Part shown: one piece after another, positions 1 through 11,230 of the stretch | Position numbering within the stretch: position 1 is the first letter of the stretch | Layout of the letters: each line of letters starts with the position of its first letter | Origin: Pampus argenteus | Taxonomy: Eukaryota; Chordata; Actinopteri; Scombriformes; Stromateidae | Direction: 5' to 3' | DNA length: 64,000 nt | NCBI GenBank assembly: GCA_036937835.1 | Contig: CM072874.1 | Location: 18,878,501-18,942,500, forward strand | Program-made: the position numbers and the translations under genes | The notes under the pieces: model-generated | Seen by the model: the letters and a program-made list of their open reading frames with translations, nothing else | What the model was told of the DNA's origin: nothing | Databases searched by the model: none

Positions 1-2574
1 ATTTATGCTTCTTGAGTTTTGTTTTAATCAAAAATGTACCAAACATAATCTCTACTAACTCTTGTGCAGATGTTGTTTTTGTGAAGTATTTGTTCCGTGA
101 CAGAAAAAGGAAAGTAAATGGTGTTCGAACCAGTGCAGCTGAAAGTTTTTAAGCCACCCAAATTGGCCAGCTGCTGGGTCCCATTACCCCATTAAATGCA
201 AGTATCACAGACAGCTTTTTAAATTAGGGACATTTCTCAGCTCATTAACATCTCATGAATGTGAAATCAAGAAGCAAATAATTGCTCTGACGATATAGTT
301 TACAACGTCACTACAAAGGAAATTCATAAATCACAATCCGAATGTGGCGCTTTTGTTTTAAGTTGCCTGATTTTTATTGCAAGACAAAACATTGTGATAT
401 TTTACGTTACCATGGTAAACAGATGTACCTGGTTTCATAAACAGCTTTGGTTATGGACTTTTTTAAATAAGACCCACCATTAGGTGTTCCTGCAGCCAGA
501 GGACTCTGTTGTTTTGCAATTCTACAAATGTCAGGCATCAGTGAAAAGACAAAGGGAAACAGTTGACATAAATATTGTCTCTTGACAATTAATGGGGGGG
601 GGGGTTGATTCATGAGGTGTTGGAAGTTGGAGCGATTGAGGGATGAATGTACCTCTTCATGTTGGAGAGGAGGGTGGAGATCCATCACCCACCCATCCAC
701 GCTTACCCCCACCTTATCTCCCCTGGATCCCAGGTGTGGAGCAGCTGGACCGCATAGGCCTCTTGACCCACAGCCTGTCCACGGCTCAATACACCATTAG
801 CCTCTGCAGCTGACCTAACCAGTGTGGCCACTTCTCACTGTCCTTTGTCCACTCTAGAAGATACAGTAATTGGGGTCTACTGTAAGTTGGGGGCCAGTGT
901 GTCAGTGGATCATGTTTATTTATTTAAAGCTTACTCTGCAACAATTAATATTATTAGTTGTAAAGATATTCAAATATAACTCAGACCTCGACATTTCCCT
1001 ACTGCACCCAGCACAATAATTTCAGTATTAATAACACATGCAATTTTAGAGTTGCGTTAAATCAGTTGACTTAAACACAAAAGGATTTGGATTGGCAATC
1101 TATATCTTGGATTCTGCAGAGCACACAGTACAGAGAAATAATAATAGTTAAATGATAAATGGAACATTCAGATCTTTAATGGTTCACAGTGGTGGCAAAC
1201 AAACCAAAACCAATGTTAGTTGAATTTAAATGTGTTGTGCTTATTGTTGCATCACTTGGATGTTTGAGTTTAACTGTGCAGAGTTTGTGTGTTTGCACAT
1301 ACAGTGAAGCACGCAGGAGACATCTTGCATCCAGCAGTTAAAATATTTTAATTTTGATATCTTAACACAAAGACAAAGATAGTGGTTGTCATCATAATAT
1401 TTAGTTGTAGTATATAGTTGATGGTCAAATGGTCAAACTTCTTCTCTTCTTTTAGCTTTGTTTCATAAAAAAATATATATATATTTTAACTAAGATAAGC
1501 TTTTGTTTAAAGCTAGAAAAGTATACTAGAAGAACATGAAAATCATCTAATTATATAAATGCCGAAAAAAACCCAAAACATATTAGCATGCCTCAGCAGA
1601 TCAGAGACTAATCTGCACCACCCACTGGCTCTATGCTTTGGTACAGAGGTCTAATCACTGAGTAATTGACAAGGCCTCCACAGATGCTAATGTCTTTGCT
1701 AAATGTATAATTACATAGATGAGCGGATGTTATGCGATATACTTTCATAACTCTTCCTTCCCATCAGGTCCCCTCTAAGGACACTGCACCAGGAAAAGAA
1801 AAGTTGTGATGATATCCTGCTTATTCAAACTAAATCCCTCCAGAATGTGACTAAAATGAAGTGGATCAGTTTTGACCTTCATCTATCAAAGCCGCGTTCC
1901 TCCCGTTCCTACATAGTAATACACTGTCAGCACTGATATGAGCTCATATGAAAAACGTATATGTAAAAACCACAACACCCCTCTAACTTATCGCAAACAG
2001 AAACCAAGAGAAGGAATGTCCAAGGCCTCATGAGATGTTTTTAACCAGATTTAATGTTTCTACGCATCAAGATCCATTTCTACCATTCTTTAAGGGTCTC
2101 TTATATCAGGGTGACTTTTGGTGTCATGACATTTTCCTGCAAGGTTAAAGGTCGTGGACTAAATGTCAACAGCCAAAGGAGTCCAGGCAGATGGCGAGCT
2201 GCTTTTCAGTGACTCTATTTTAAAAATAAAATTGATCATGTCAATACATCTAATGAGCTGAGATACTAAAACTTATGCTTGAAACTATGCAGCTGGGTTA
2301 GTTTGCTGAAGGCAAAGGAGCATTCATCAATTACAGATCTAGAACTTCTAGCTCTGTAGTTACATTTGAGTTTGAAATAATAAGGAATCCATGCTGATGT
2401 GAGTTAATTTTTAATTACGGTATGAATCTATCTTACAACGCATAAAACAGAACGTTTAAAACATTTATTTATTGAAACATCCAGCTCAAAGCTGTATGCA
2501 CGACAACCATTTGAACTTTTTGACCAGAAATGATCAACTGAAGAAACTTCTCCACTTTGTTCTCTGCAACTGAT
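1..2574. other. Upstream intergenic DNA, no gene seen
   Basis: AT-rich sequence upstream of robo3. No open frame here resembles a known protein, and none shows convincing splice-bounded coding character. A run of eleven G lies at 594-604. There is no clear gene end that would mark a neighbour. Undetected conserved elements are possible but cannot be judged without another fish genome. Confidence 0.7.
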
Positions 2575-2578
2575 TTTA

Positions 2579-2775
2579 CCCTTGTATGGTATGGTAGTCG
2601 GGTCTGTGGGACCCGAATACCATACAAGGCTTGGATGAGTTTAATTAATTATTTTTTCAACCTGAAATTCATTGGCTTTGGCTCATTTTCTGTGAAGAAC
2701 ATAAATCAAAACACATTTGTTTAGTATTTTAAGAGAAAATGATTGGATTGTGGTGTTTTGAAAGCCACACAAGGG
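2579..2775. mobile_element. piggyBac-like MITE (non-autonomous DNA transposon), about 197 bp
   Basis: The left end begins CCCTTGTATGG at 2579-2589 and the right end finishes CCACACAAGGG at 2765-2775. These are 11-bp inverted termini with one mismatch. The right side is flanked by TTAA (2776-2779) and the left by TTTA (2575-2578), which fits the TTAA target duplication of the piggyBac superfamily with one change. Inside the left end is a hairpin: arms CCTTGTATGGTAT (2580-2592) and ATACCATACAAGG (2617-2629) enclose a second stem, TCGGGTC/GACCCGA, around the loop TGTGG. There is no transposase, so it would have depended on an element elsewhere. The family assignment rests on termini and target site only. 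Confidence 0.62.
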
Positions 2776-2779
2776 TTAA

Positions 2780-5700
2780 AAATGTGACGTGCAAAGACAC
2801 AGATGCAGATATTAAGAGACATTGCAAGGCCCCTGAACATGTACGACACTTACCGTATAATCAGAATACAATTCTTTACTCCTCTGACAACTGCTGGAGC
2901 AGCAGACACCCAAACCTCCAATTTAACAGAAAACAGAAATGATGCATAAGCTGGAATAATGAAGCAGAAAAAATAAGTATATGACTGTCAGTTTATATGA
3001 GTACGTGCATGTGTGTGTGTATGCGCCTGTGTGTGAGTGATGAGCGGCGTGTGTGTCGGTGCAGTGTCCCTGCTGTGAGCCTAATTAAAAGGCTTTGGGT
3101 GCAGAGGGGGCCACTTTGGTTCCCAACCGAGTCCCTTTATATCCCTCCTTCCCTCCCTCTCTATCCTCTGCCTTTGATTACCATGGAGCACTAATGCCCA
3201 GCCCTTAAAACACAGCCGCACATGCGACCCCTCTGTGGCTGGGAAGGGTAAAGGAGACTGGCAGAAAGCACCTTTCCTCTGGGGTTTATTGTGATGGCTC
3301 CGATGTCTTTTATCTATTTACTTAACCAGGCGAGTCATGAAGAACAAATTCTTATTTACAATGGCGGTGTGGTCTAATGAATCCTTGAATATAAAGACAT
3401 TGTTACTTGCATCAAGGGTGAGTCATCTGGTAACTCAGGTGTCTGGCATGTTCATACTTCCCCTCTGGACTACCACATTTCATCTCATCAAAACCCAGCC
3501 AGCTGACTGATCATTGTCATGATTGTCATGAAACCCTTTTTCATGTTTTCTCCCCAAAAAACAAAAAACAAAAAACAAAACCCCCACAATGTGTTAGTTT
3601 GCTGCTAAAGTGGCTGTGACTCATATGCCTATCTGCTCGTTTACCTTGCAACCCAGTCTGAATAGCACTTCCATGTCTTATTTATACTAGAACTAAAAAG
3701 AGCCTGTGACTATCTGACCAATGGATCCATGGCCCGTTAAGGTGTTAAAAACACACACACTGATTACTGATACACTGATTTCCTATCTTATTCATTTTCT
3801 TCTTTACATACTGTAGAGTGCTTGTGAGTGTTATTTTATTAAATTCCACTTCCATTAGGGGAAACTTGTAATTATACACAACATGGCTCTTAACAGATGG
3901 CTACATTTAAAACTGCCATTTTCTCATTTCTTTTATGCTTGTCTATCTATTTCATAAATGCTATCTTGGTTGGTCCATGTATAACTGAATCCAACTATTT
4001 GGACAAAGTGACATGACTGATGTAGAAAAGATGGGTCACCCTCATGGGTCATCATCATGATGGATCCCTTTCCAATCAGATTGCATGAAGTATGTACACA
4101 TGTACAAAACAGTGTTTTATATTTAAGCTGATTTTTAAGGTTAAGATATATATATATATATTTTTTATCTTTCAGCTTTTCATTTCAGCACTGACACCAC
4201 TCGGTGGAGTGAAGCGTGTGTTGTTCTGCCTTCCACTTCCACTCCGGCTGCGGCAAAGCTATTTGAAGTCACATCTCATAAACATCAGAATCAACCTGAC
4301 TATAATCACGCAGAACAGAATATGGATGATCTTTGAACTATGTTACTATGTATATTCGCCAGGCTGCTCCGGTCCAAACAGGATGCCAAGCCTGCATGAT
4401 GAAACAGCCCCAAAACAGAGGCCCTCGAGGGGGGATCAGCTGCCAATAGCAATCCCTTCCACTTCTACATGCACAAAAAACATACACTTAAACACACACT
4501 GTGGCCAATTTGTGTTTATCCTAGTGTGGAGTGTGGACATAATCCCCTGGTGTAATTGCATTCGGGAGGTTTCTGAGAGGCTTGATACAGCACTGAAACC
4601 ACTTTAACACTGAAAGATGCATCTCAGGTCTCTCCAAGGTCGGTGCTTGGCAACATATGCCTCTCCATCCCTTAATCTCTCTATTCCCAAACAAGATGGC
4701 TAAAATACATGCATCAGGCCTGGTAATTAGTCAGCCCCTGTGATGCACCTCTTGATTCTGACATCATTTGAAATGAGCAACTGATTCGAGGAACGACGGT
4801 GGACGTATGAATAGAGAAGCAAGAGGCGGACAGAGTTGTGTAGTGAAATGACTTTTAATTAGAACAGCTTTCAGAGAGGTGTAAAGATGAAATTGGAAGA
4901 GATCAAGTCTGTCCTTGGCAGGAATTAGTGTCTGCAGTTTGAAAGGTTCACCCTTGTGTAATTTTGGTGCAAGAGAAAAGGGTGACTTTGACAGGAATCA
5001 CTTTATTTTTTGAATTATCAAACTATCACAGTTTATTCTCCTGCCATCTTTATGATTCTACAGCTTGTGGTAGAATATGTTTTCATGGTATATATATGAT
5101 GGTTGCATGCTGAGGGCTGAGGTCCTCTGCTAACAGGAGTTAACCTCGTTCCAGTGAAACAGACTCAAGATTTTGTGTGAATATCGTACTTATCCAAAAA
5201 AACGACAGACAGCAATACTTTCAGACACTTTTCGAACCCTTTTCATCACAGTGTCTCACCTCTCATTTTCTGCTGCTCCATTGCCACGTCCTCTTCTTTA
5301 AGTCCTATGGAACTCGCAACCCCTTTTGTTGCGACGTGAGGGACCCCAGATGATGCCCGACCCAGGTCGTCCATCACCCCTGTCACGTGTCCCCTCACCC
5401 CCCCATCTACTGCACAGCCCACATCCCAGCATGCATATTCACAGGAGCTGGTGTCCCGTCTGAGGAAACCAAATTGCCCCACTCTGTGTATCTCTTTTCT
5501 TAGTCAATATTAAAATGGGCTAATAAAGAGGGGCAAGATTCCCCCGTGGTAATGGCTCCCCAGAGACCTCTGACTAATTAAAGGGCTGCCCCTTCCAATG
5601 AACTGTAATCACTCACAGCTTTGGGTAGACATGAGCTTTCTGTGGATGAACAAACATGGGCGTGTGTTGTTAAGAGTTTAAAGAGATAAAATGCTTTAAG

Positions 5701-7168
5701 GTTGAGATCTTTTCTTTCATCCAAACTCATTTTTTGTTTCTGTTGTTTATTTCTATTCTCTCCTGTCTGATTATGTGAATCCATTTAAAAGTCATTATCC
5801 TCAATTGATTTCACGTCTTAAAGTTAGAATTGTAATTGTAATTGCCAAAAAACATTTTTGTAATATTATTTGTTTATTTATTCATACATCTGAGGGATTC
5901 ACAGGAAACAATGCAGCATGTTATCCATGATTTTGTCTCATGTCTCATTACCCTCGCTGTTTAAACTGCCAGCCCGGCCAGAGCTCCAAACCCCCCCCAG
6001 CACCACCAGCACCACCACCACCACCCTATGGGGTCTGTGTCTGTCCATTTCTGTAACTTTCTGAAATGCACAATCCAACATTCATAGCCACTTTCACGGT
6101 GGTTGACCATGCATAGGGAAGTGATAAAGAGTTTGACTTCTCTCTGAACACAGTGTCACTGTCACTGTTCATTTGAACAGCTGACTGCTGCATTATGAAT
6201 TTCTTTAAGGGGAGATTGTCTGAAAATATGCGCCATATTCCCTTATTTCCCTTACTTACTGCTTCTCTCTATGACACTTTTAATTCTGCCTTTCGAATGT
6301 GGCTGTGATGCTGCTGTAGACATGTTTCACGGTTGGATGACATATTGTACAAACCAGTTATTTTCAAGTATAATCCAACTCCTAGCAGGGACTCAGACTG
6401 CTCTTCTTCAAAATTGTCAGTGTCAACTTTTAGTATTACCAAGTATTGAAAGAAGTTCACAAAAACACAAACATGAACAGTTTCCCCAAATATCAGCTGG
6501 AAGTTATGACAATATTGTACATAAATGCACAGATATCCTGCTGGTTTAACAGTCCAAATGCCAACTTTGCTTAAATCATTAGAACAACAGGGAACAATAC
6601 AAATCATCTGCTGACTTCCTCAGGAAAACAAAATCTATATTTAAATGCGTGGGTCTCGCTGATGAGTCATCCTGAATCAATATGTGATTTTGGTCTGTCT
6701 GACTTGTTGTGATTGAATGAACTAAATTTATTCATAACAGTGATGTTTGTGCTCTTGCTGTTACTGTGCTGCTCTTTCGCATGCTAAAAAGGATAACAAT
6801 GGAATACACAATGCCATGAATTACATTAATATATTGTTTACTATGATACTACATATAGTTTAAGTTCAGGTTTGCTCTGTGATCTTGTATAAATCAAGAC
6901 AGAATTGTTGTCATCCAAAGACTCAGTCAAAAAATGTTAGTTTTTAACTCTTTTTAAAAAAAAAAAAAATTGATTATTTGTACAATTTCAAATTATGTGT
7001 GAAGCACATTGCTAAGGGTGGATGTTGGCAGCTTGCTATCTGTATGCAAGAAGGCTGACGTCACCAGACTGTAGCTTGAGAGCTGATCAAGCATCAAATC
7101 TTAACAGGATTCTCCTAATGATCTCAATGAAATGCTCAGCGACTTAATTAGATGATGTGCAGTGCATG
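2780..7168. other. Upstream intergenic DNA, no gene seen
   Basis: The longest open frames here are spurious-looking, including a 171-codon frame at 4092-4607 that reads through an AT microsatellite. A purine/adenine-rich (CAAAAAA)n patch occurs near 3556-3582, and a short CACCAC run near 6000-6025. The only recognisable dispersed repeat is the short fragment at 3308-3368. No gene or RNA is supported. Confidence 0.65.
3308..3368. repeat. Short fragment of a fish interspersed repeat
   Basis: The stretch around ATTTACTTAACCAGGCGAGT and GAAGAACAAATTCTTATTTA resembles a very abundant fish repeat whose usual wording is a TTTATTTAACTAGGCAAGT-type run followed by AAGAACAAATTCTTATTT. Only about 60 bp is present, so the family (LINE 3' end or DNA transposon piece) cannot be settled from this copy. 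The match is from memory and not from a search. Confidence 0.45.
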
Positions 7169-7300
7169 GTGTGTGTGTGTGTGTGTGTGCACGTGTGTGT
7201 GGGGGTGGGTGGGGTGATTTCTTTGTGTTCTAATAAGTGTAGCAAATGCCTTTAGTTATATGTGCTTTTTGTTTGTGTGTGTATGTGTGTGTGTGTGTGT
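7169..7300. repeat. Two (GT)n microsatellites with a G-rich spacer
   Basis: GT repeats run from 7169 to about 7199, interrupted by a CAC, and again from about 7273 to 7300. A G-rich spacer and a short unique piece lie between them. This is a simple sequence repeat that is probably length-polymorphic. It contains no gene. Confidence 0.95.
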
Positions 7301-7799
7301 ATCTTGAACATGAGATGAAATAAAATACTCAGAATTCTCAAGAATGTGGTGTAAATAATTTATTTTACCACTTTCTTTAGCGCTCCCTAGAGGCCATTCT
7401 GCTCCTTACACTCATGGATGACATTGCCATAGAGCCCTATACACTCCTTGGTGATATGCATGTCCCATACTGCTACTAAATAATACATTTAATATCAGAA
7501 TCTACTGCACTTTTATCACCAAATACATTTTTTTTATCTGTAAAAGTAAAGACTGGTCCAAGCATACATGCACGTCTTGCTCTTAGACAGATTAAAACTA
7601 TACATAAGCAGTGTGAAACCAACTTCATACACGTTTCCTTCAATGGTACACTGTAGCTGTGTAGGTCTGACTGCGCCATGATCAATACCATAATTAAAAC
7701 AAAAGTCTGTGTTTAGTAACTTTAGTAGCACAAACATCTAATGATAAAAATCCTAAACTTTCCCAGTAGAAAGAGGGTAGATGTGTGTCCAGTGTGACC

Positions 7800-8110
7800 T
7801 GAACACCTCCAGTCATTATAAACCCACTGTCTCTGATCTCAAGAGCCTCTAAATAACAGCACCGCCATTAGAGCCACTGTCATTTCCTGAGAGGCCAACA
7901 ATTAGTCCGTGCCAGCGGGCCGGCCGTGCTAATGGCTTCAGTGTAAAAGATGTGAGAGCATCGGTACCGGTGGCAGAGGAAGGCCAGTGGGTGCCTGGAA
8001 AAGAGCCACTCATCTCTCTGCCTTAATTGCCATGAAAACTCCATCTCGTTGGGTTTATAGAGAGGCAGGAGGGACTGGTGCCCTTTGAGGGGTTTTGTTA
8101 AGCTGGCCCT
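7800..8110. promoter_or_regulatory. Candidate enhancer-like island upstream of robo3
   Basis: A locally GC-richer stretch without simple repeats, bounded by plainer AT-rich DNA. It contains several homeodomain-type cores (for example GCTAATGG near 7928 and CTTAATTGCC near 8021) and a GGCCGGCC-type core near 7917-7923. Texture of this sort is often seen in vertebrate conserved non-coding elements near developmental genes. Conservation itself cannot be seen from one sequence, so this is inference only. Confidence 0.22.
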
Positions 8111-10579
8111 GGTTCCTCGTGCTCCTGTCTCCCCTTGGGGCCAGAAGAGGTGGGCTGCAAAATGGACACCAGATGGAAGAAGCATAACAGAGCAAGGAAG
8201 AGGAGGAGGCAGAGGGCTGAGCATGGAGCATGGTGGGAGACTTGGCTGGCTGCTTGAGCCTTGTTGTTGTAGTACGTTGTATGGGCATATGTCAAAGTAT
8301 TATCTGACTGTGGATGTGGAGTAGGATGTGTTCTGCTGAACAACTGAAGTCACAGACAGAGTTTTGTAAAGTTACAGGCAAAAACTCTTCTTCCCAAAAA
8401 CAACCCAGTTAGAGATATCATGACAGGAAGTGTTCTACGTACACAAAGCCTTGTGATTTTGGCACACTCGCTGCACCCGCTGTGTTATTTCAACCAATTT
8501 TCTGGGGCCTGACCAGCAGTGGCACACTTAACCAAGCAAAGCCTGTGCATTTGCATCACAGTGGTGACAGTGGTGAAAATAAATGGATGGGGACTAAATT
8601 GAGAGGGAAAGGTTGACAATGGGTCCATCTTGTTGTGCTGTCTGTTAATCATTTCCCAAGCCCCTCTGGCTTCAATAAGGGAGAATAAAAGAATATAAAA
8701 GAACAATTTGGGCTGCCCCAGCTGTGAATAACCAACCCATCATGGTACACAATAGCCCAGTCACGCTCACTATAATTCAGCTTGTGATCTCAGACACGCC
8801 CTTCTCTCTTCCCACATCTTTGTTAAAGTCATCCGTCAGGCATATCATTTTCCTCTCCCCACCCCTCCTGCATGGCCAGATGGTTAAAATCCATAATTCA
8901 CCGGCCCAAAAAAAAAAAAAGACCCTTGGACCCCCACATCCTCACATGCTCTGACATTACTCTCACCATGGCTCATTATTGGCCAGTGGTAGCCCACCCC
9001 CATTGGCTAATTAAGCTCAGCTTTGTCGAGCCTGTGTGCAATAGCTTTGCGAGGTGGGAGGAGATCTCAGCACCTGGGGAGTCTACCTGTTACAGTTCCT
9101 GGCTCATCAGCCTCACAGAGAGGGAGAAGCAGGACGGGGATGGAGGAAGGCTCAGCTGGCACTTAAGGAAGAGGCGGGGTGGTGGCCGATGGTGCGTGAT
9201 GCAGTTGTTTTAGTAGCATTTTAGCCAAGATGCACCTCAGTAGGTATGCATGCAAAAGTACAAGTACATATTTTCAATCTGCGGTGTGCCCACATGTGTT
9301 TAATTCACTAAAATGCACCTTAGGCCTCATGGGAAGAATAGGTTTAAATAATTAAACCATAGACAACTATGCATCCAATATAATATGACACCACTTTCAA
9401 ATTAAGGGACTGGCAAGATGAATGTTCAGTGTGACAGTACATATTGGAAATACTATTGTCTAATTCCCCCTTAAATGAAATCCTCTATTAAACAAGCTCA
9501 TAGTAGCAAATACTGTATAAAAACAAATAATAACAAAATGAGATAAAATCCATCAACTAAGGAGAAACAAAAAAATAAAATAAACTTTTTAAATGTGAAT
9601 TAAATTTTCATGAGACTTCAGGTTTATCAGATAACATATTGGAGAGAATGCATCAACATCTCTCCAGGTGAGTCTTGGTTAAAGCACTTATTAAGCTGTA
9701 ACAGATGCTTGCCATTGATTTTTCCCTGGAATGTGTGGCCTCTTTGAAGTTTGCCGTCCGCTGTGCACAGCGCTGTGGGAAAGCAATCAGGCTCCAAAGT
9801 TTTCTCCTCCTTCAAATTCAGAGGCTGACAAATAACTCATCTTTTTCAGCTCCAATCAATACGCAGACCTCTTCACTCTTCATTGCAATATTTTCTCTCT
9901 CTACCACTGATTGGAATGAACTCCAGGGTTTGGAAAGTCCACACGCACTGATTGTGAGAATGTGAACCAATCTCATTGAATGGCACGAGGTCTTTTTCCA
10001 GGCAAGTCACATCGAAGTCTCACTGCAGCGCGGTGCAAAGGGTCAGTCTCTAAGACTGAAATGGCAGCGCTGGTGGAGTCTAACCCGAGGGAGTCAGACA
10101 TGGTCTGGGTCTTACCGAAATTACCACCTTCAATTTGGGAAGGTGGGCCTGGTTATAATACTAATGCATATTTAAATGAGTACTTTGCATTTATCTGCAT
10201 TCATCTGGAAATGAAATAGCAATGAAAATAAGAGCAGAATGAAATTGATATGAAAAGGCGTGTGGAGGGAAATTCATGAGATGCAAATGTTTGATAGGAT
10301 AAATGACAGGTCCATCTTTTCCTACTTAATATCCATGGGGTCGTGGCTAATTGTGCTTTTGTTGTGCAATTACCCAGAGTTTGCTCAGGGTTTAGGTAGT
10401 CGGGCTGTGGGGTGCGGCTAGTGCTTTGTTTATCTTTCTACCCTCATGGCCCCCGCATGTAACTTAGGCCTCTGGAGAACGGATAATCCTCTGCATATAG
10501 CATATTGGCTCTGTCACTCCTGGTCACGCTGCCTGCTATACGACTGTTGATGAGAGGAAATAGATATAAATGACATACA

Positions 10580-11230
10580 AGGATTTCTCTTACTCTTAAA
10601 GGGGCAATCGTTGTCTAGGATTTATCTATGATAGCGGGCAGTCCGATTGCTTTGAAGTTGGCTTTGAAGCTATGAGGCAATTGGAGGAAATGAGGAAATC
10701 AGCTGCAGGGTTTCCTGGAGAGCCAGTTTGTGAAAGTTGTGATTGGACACAGCACCCAAGAGGGAGACAGAGGCCATTTTGCTCAGGGGGCCTGTCCTTC
10801 TGGACTGCACGCTAAATTGTATAGGACAGAGACACCAATTAAGGCACTTTGGCATATGGGCAGTGGCGAACGCCCAGCTCTAATGACGGGCCCTGCCAAC
10901 TGCTCGCCAGTCCGGGTCAGTGGCAAGTGATATTTATTGCCAAAAAAACAGCCCCTGATGACAGTTGTGGATGTATCAGTGCAGGAGGCAAAGACTGAGG
11001 GGGGAGTACCATACACCTGCAGCCTGGTTGGGATGCTAGATCTGGCAGCTTGCCTGTTTTTAGTCCAGAGTGGTTTGGGATGCATCTGGCTGTCTTTGCC
11101 CCAGCTCAGAGGTTCCCAAGGGGGCAAACTGCAGCAGCAGACCCCAGAAGTGCACATGACCAGACCCGGGCACAGATGTTTCACCCTGGTGCCGTGTGGT
11201 GTCTAGTGGCACGTTGCAACCTCTTTGATG
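10580..11230. promoter_or_regulatory. Candidate enhancer-like island upstream of robo3
   Basis: About 650 bp with higher GC than its surroundings and no simple repeat. It includes homeodomain-type cores, for example ACCAATTAAGG near 10833 and CTCTAATGACGG near 10878. Several overlapping open frames occur on both strands (the longest 133 codons, antisense, 10783-11184). None resembles a known protein, and their overlap is what GC-richer non-coding DNA produces. I read this as possible regulatory DNA about 5 kb upstream of the robo3 start codon, with low confidence. Confidence 0.25.

Noticed and set aside
4092..4607. 171-codon open frame upstream
   Set aside because: It reads through an AT microsatellite, has low-complexity composition and no recognisable motif. 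It is the sort of chance frame expected in 64 kb.
10783..11184. 133-codon antisense open frame
   Set aside because: Overlapped by open frames in other directions, as GC-richer non-coding DNA produces. No domain is recognised.
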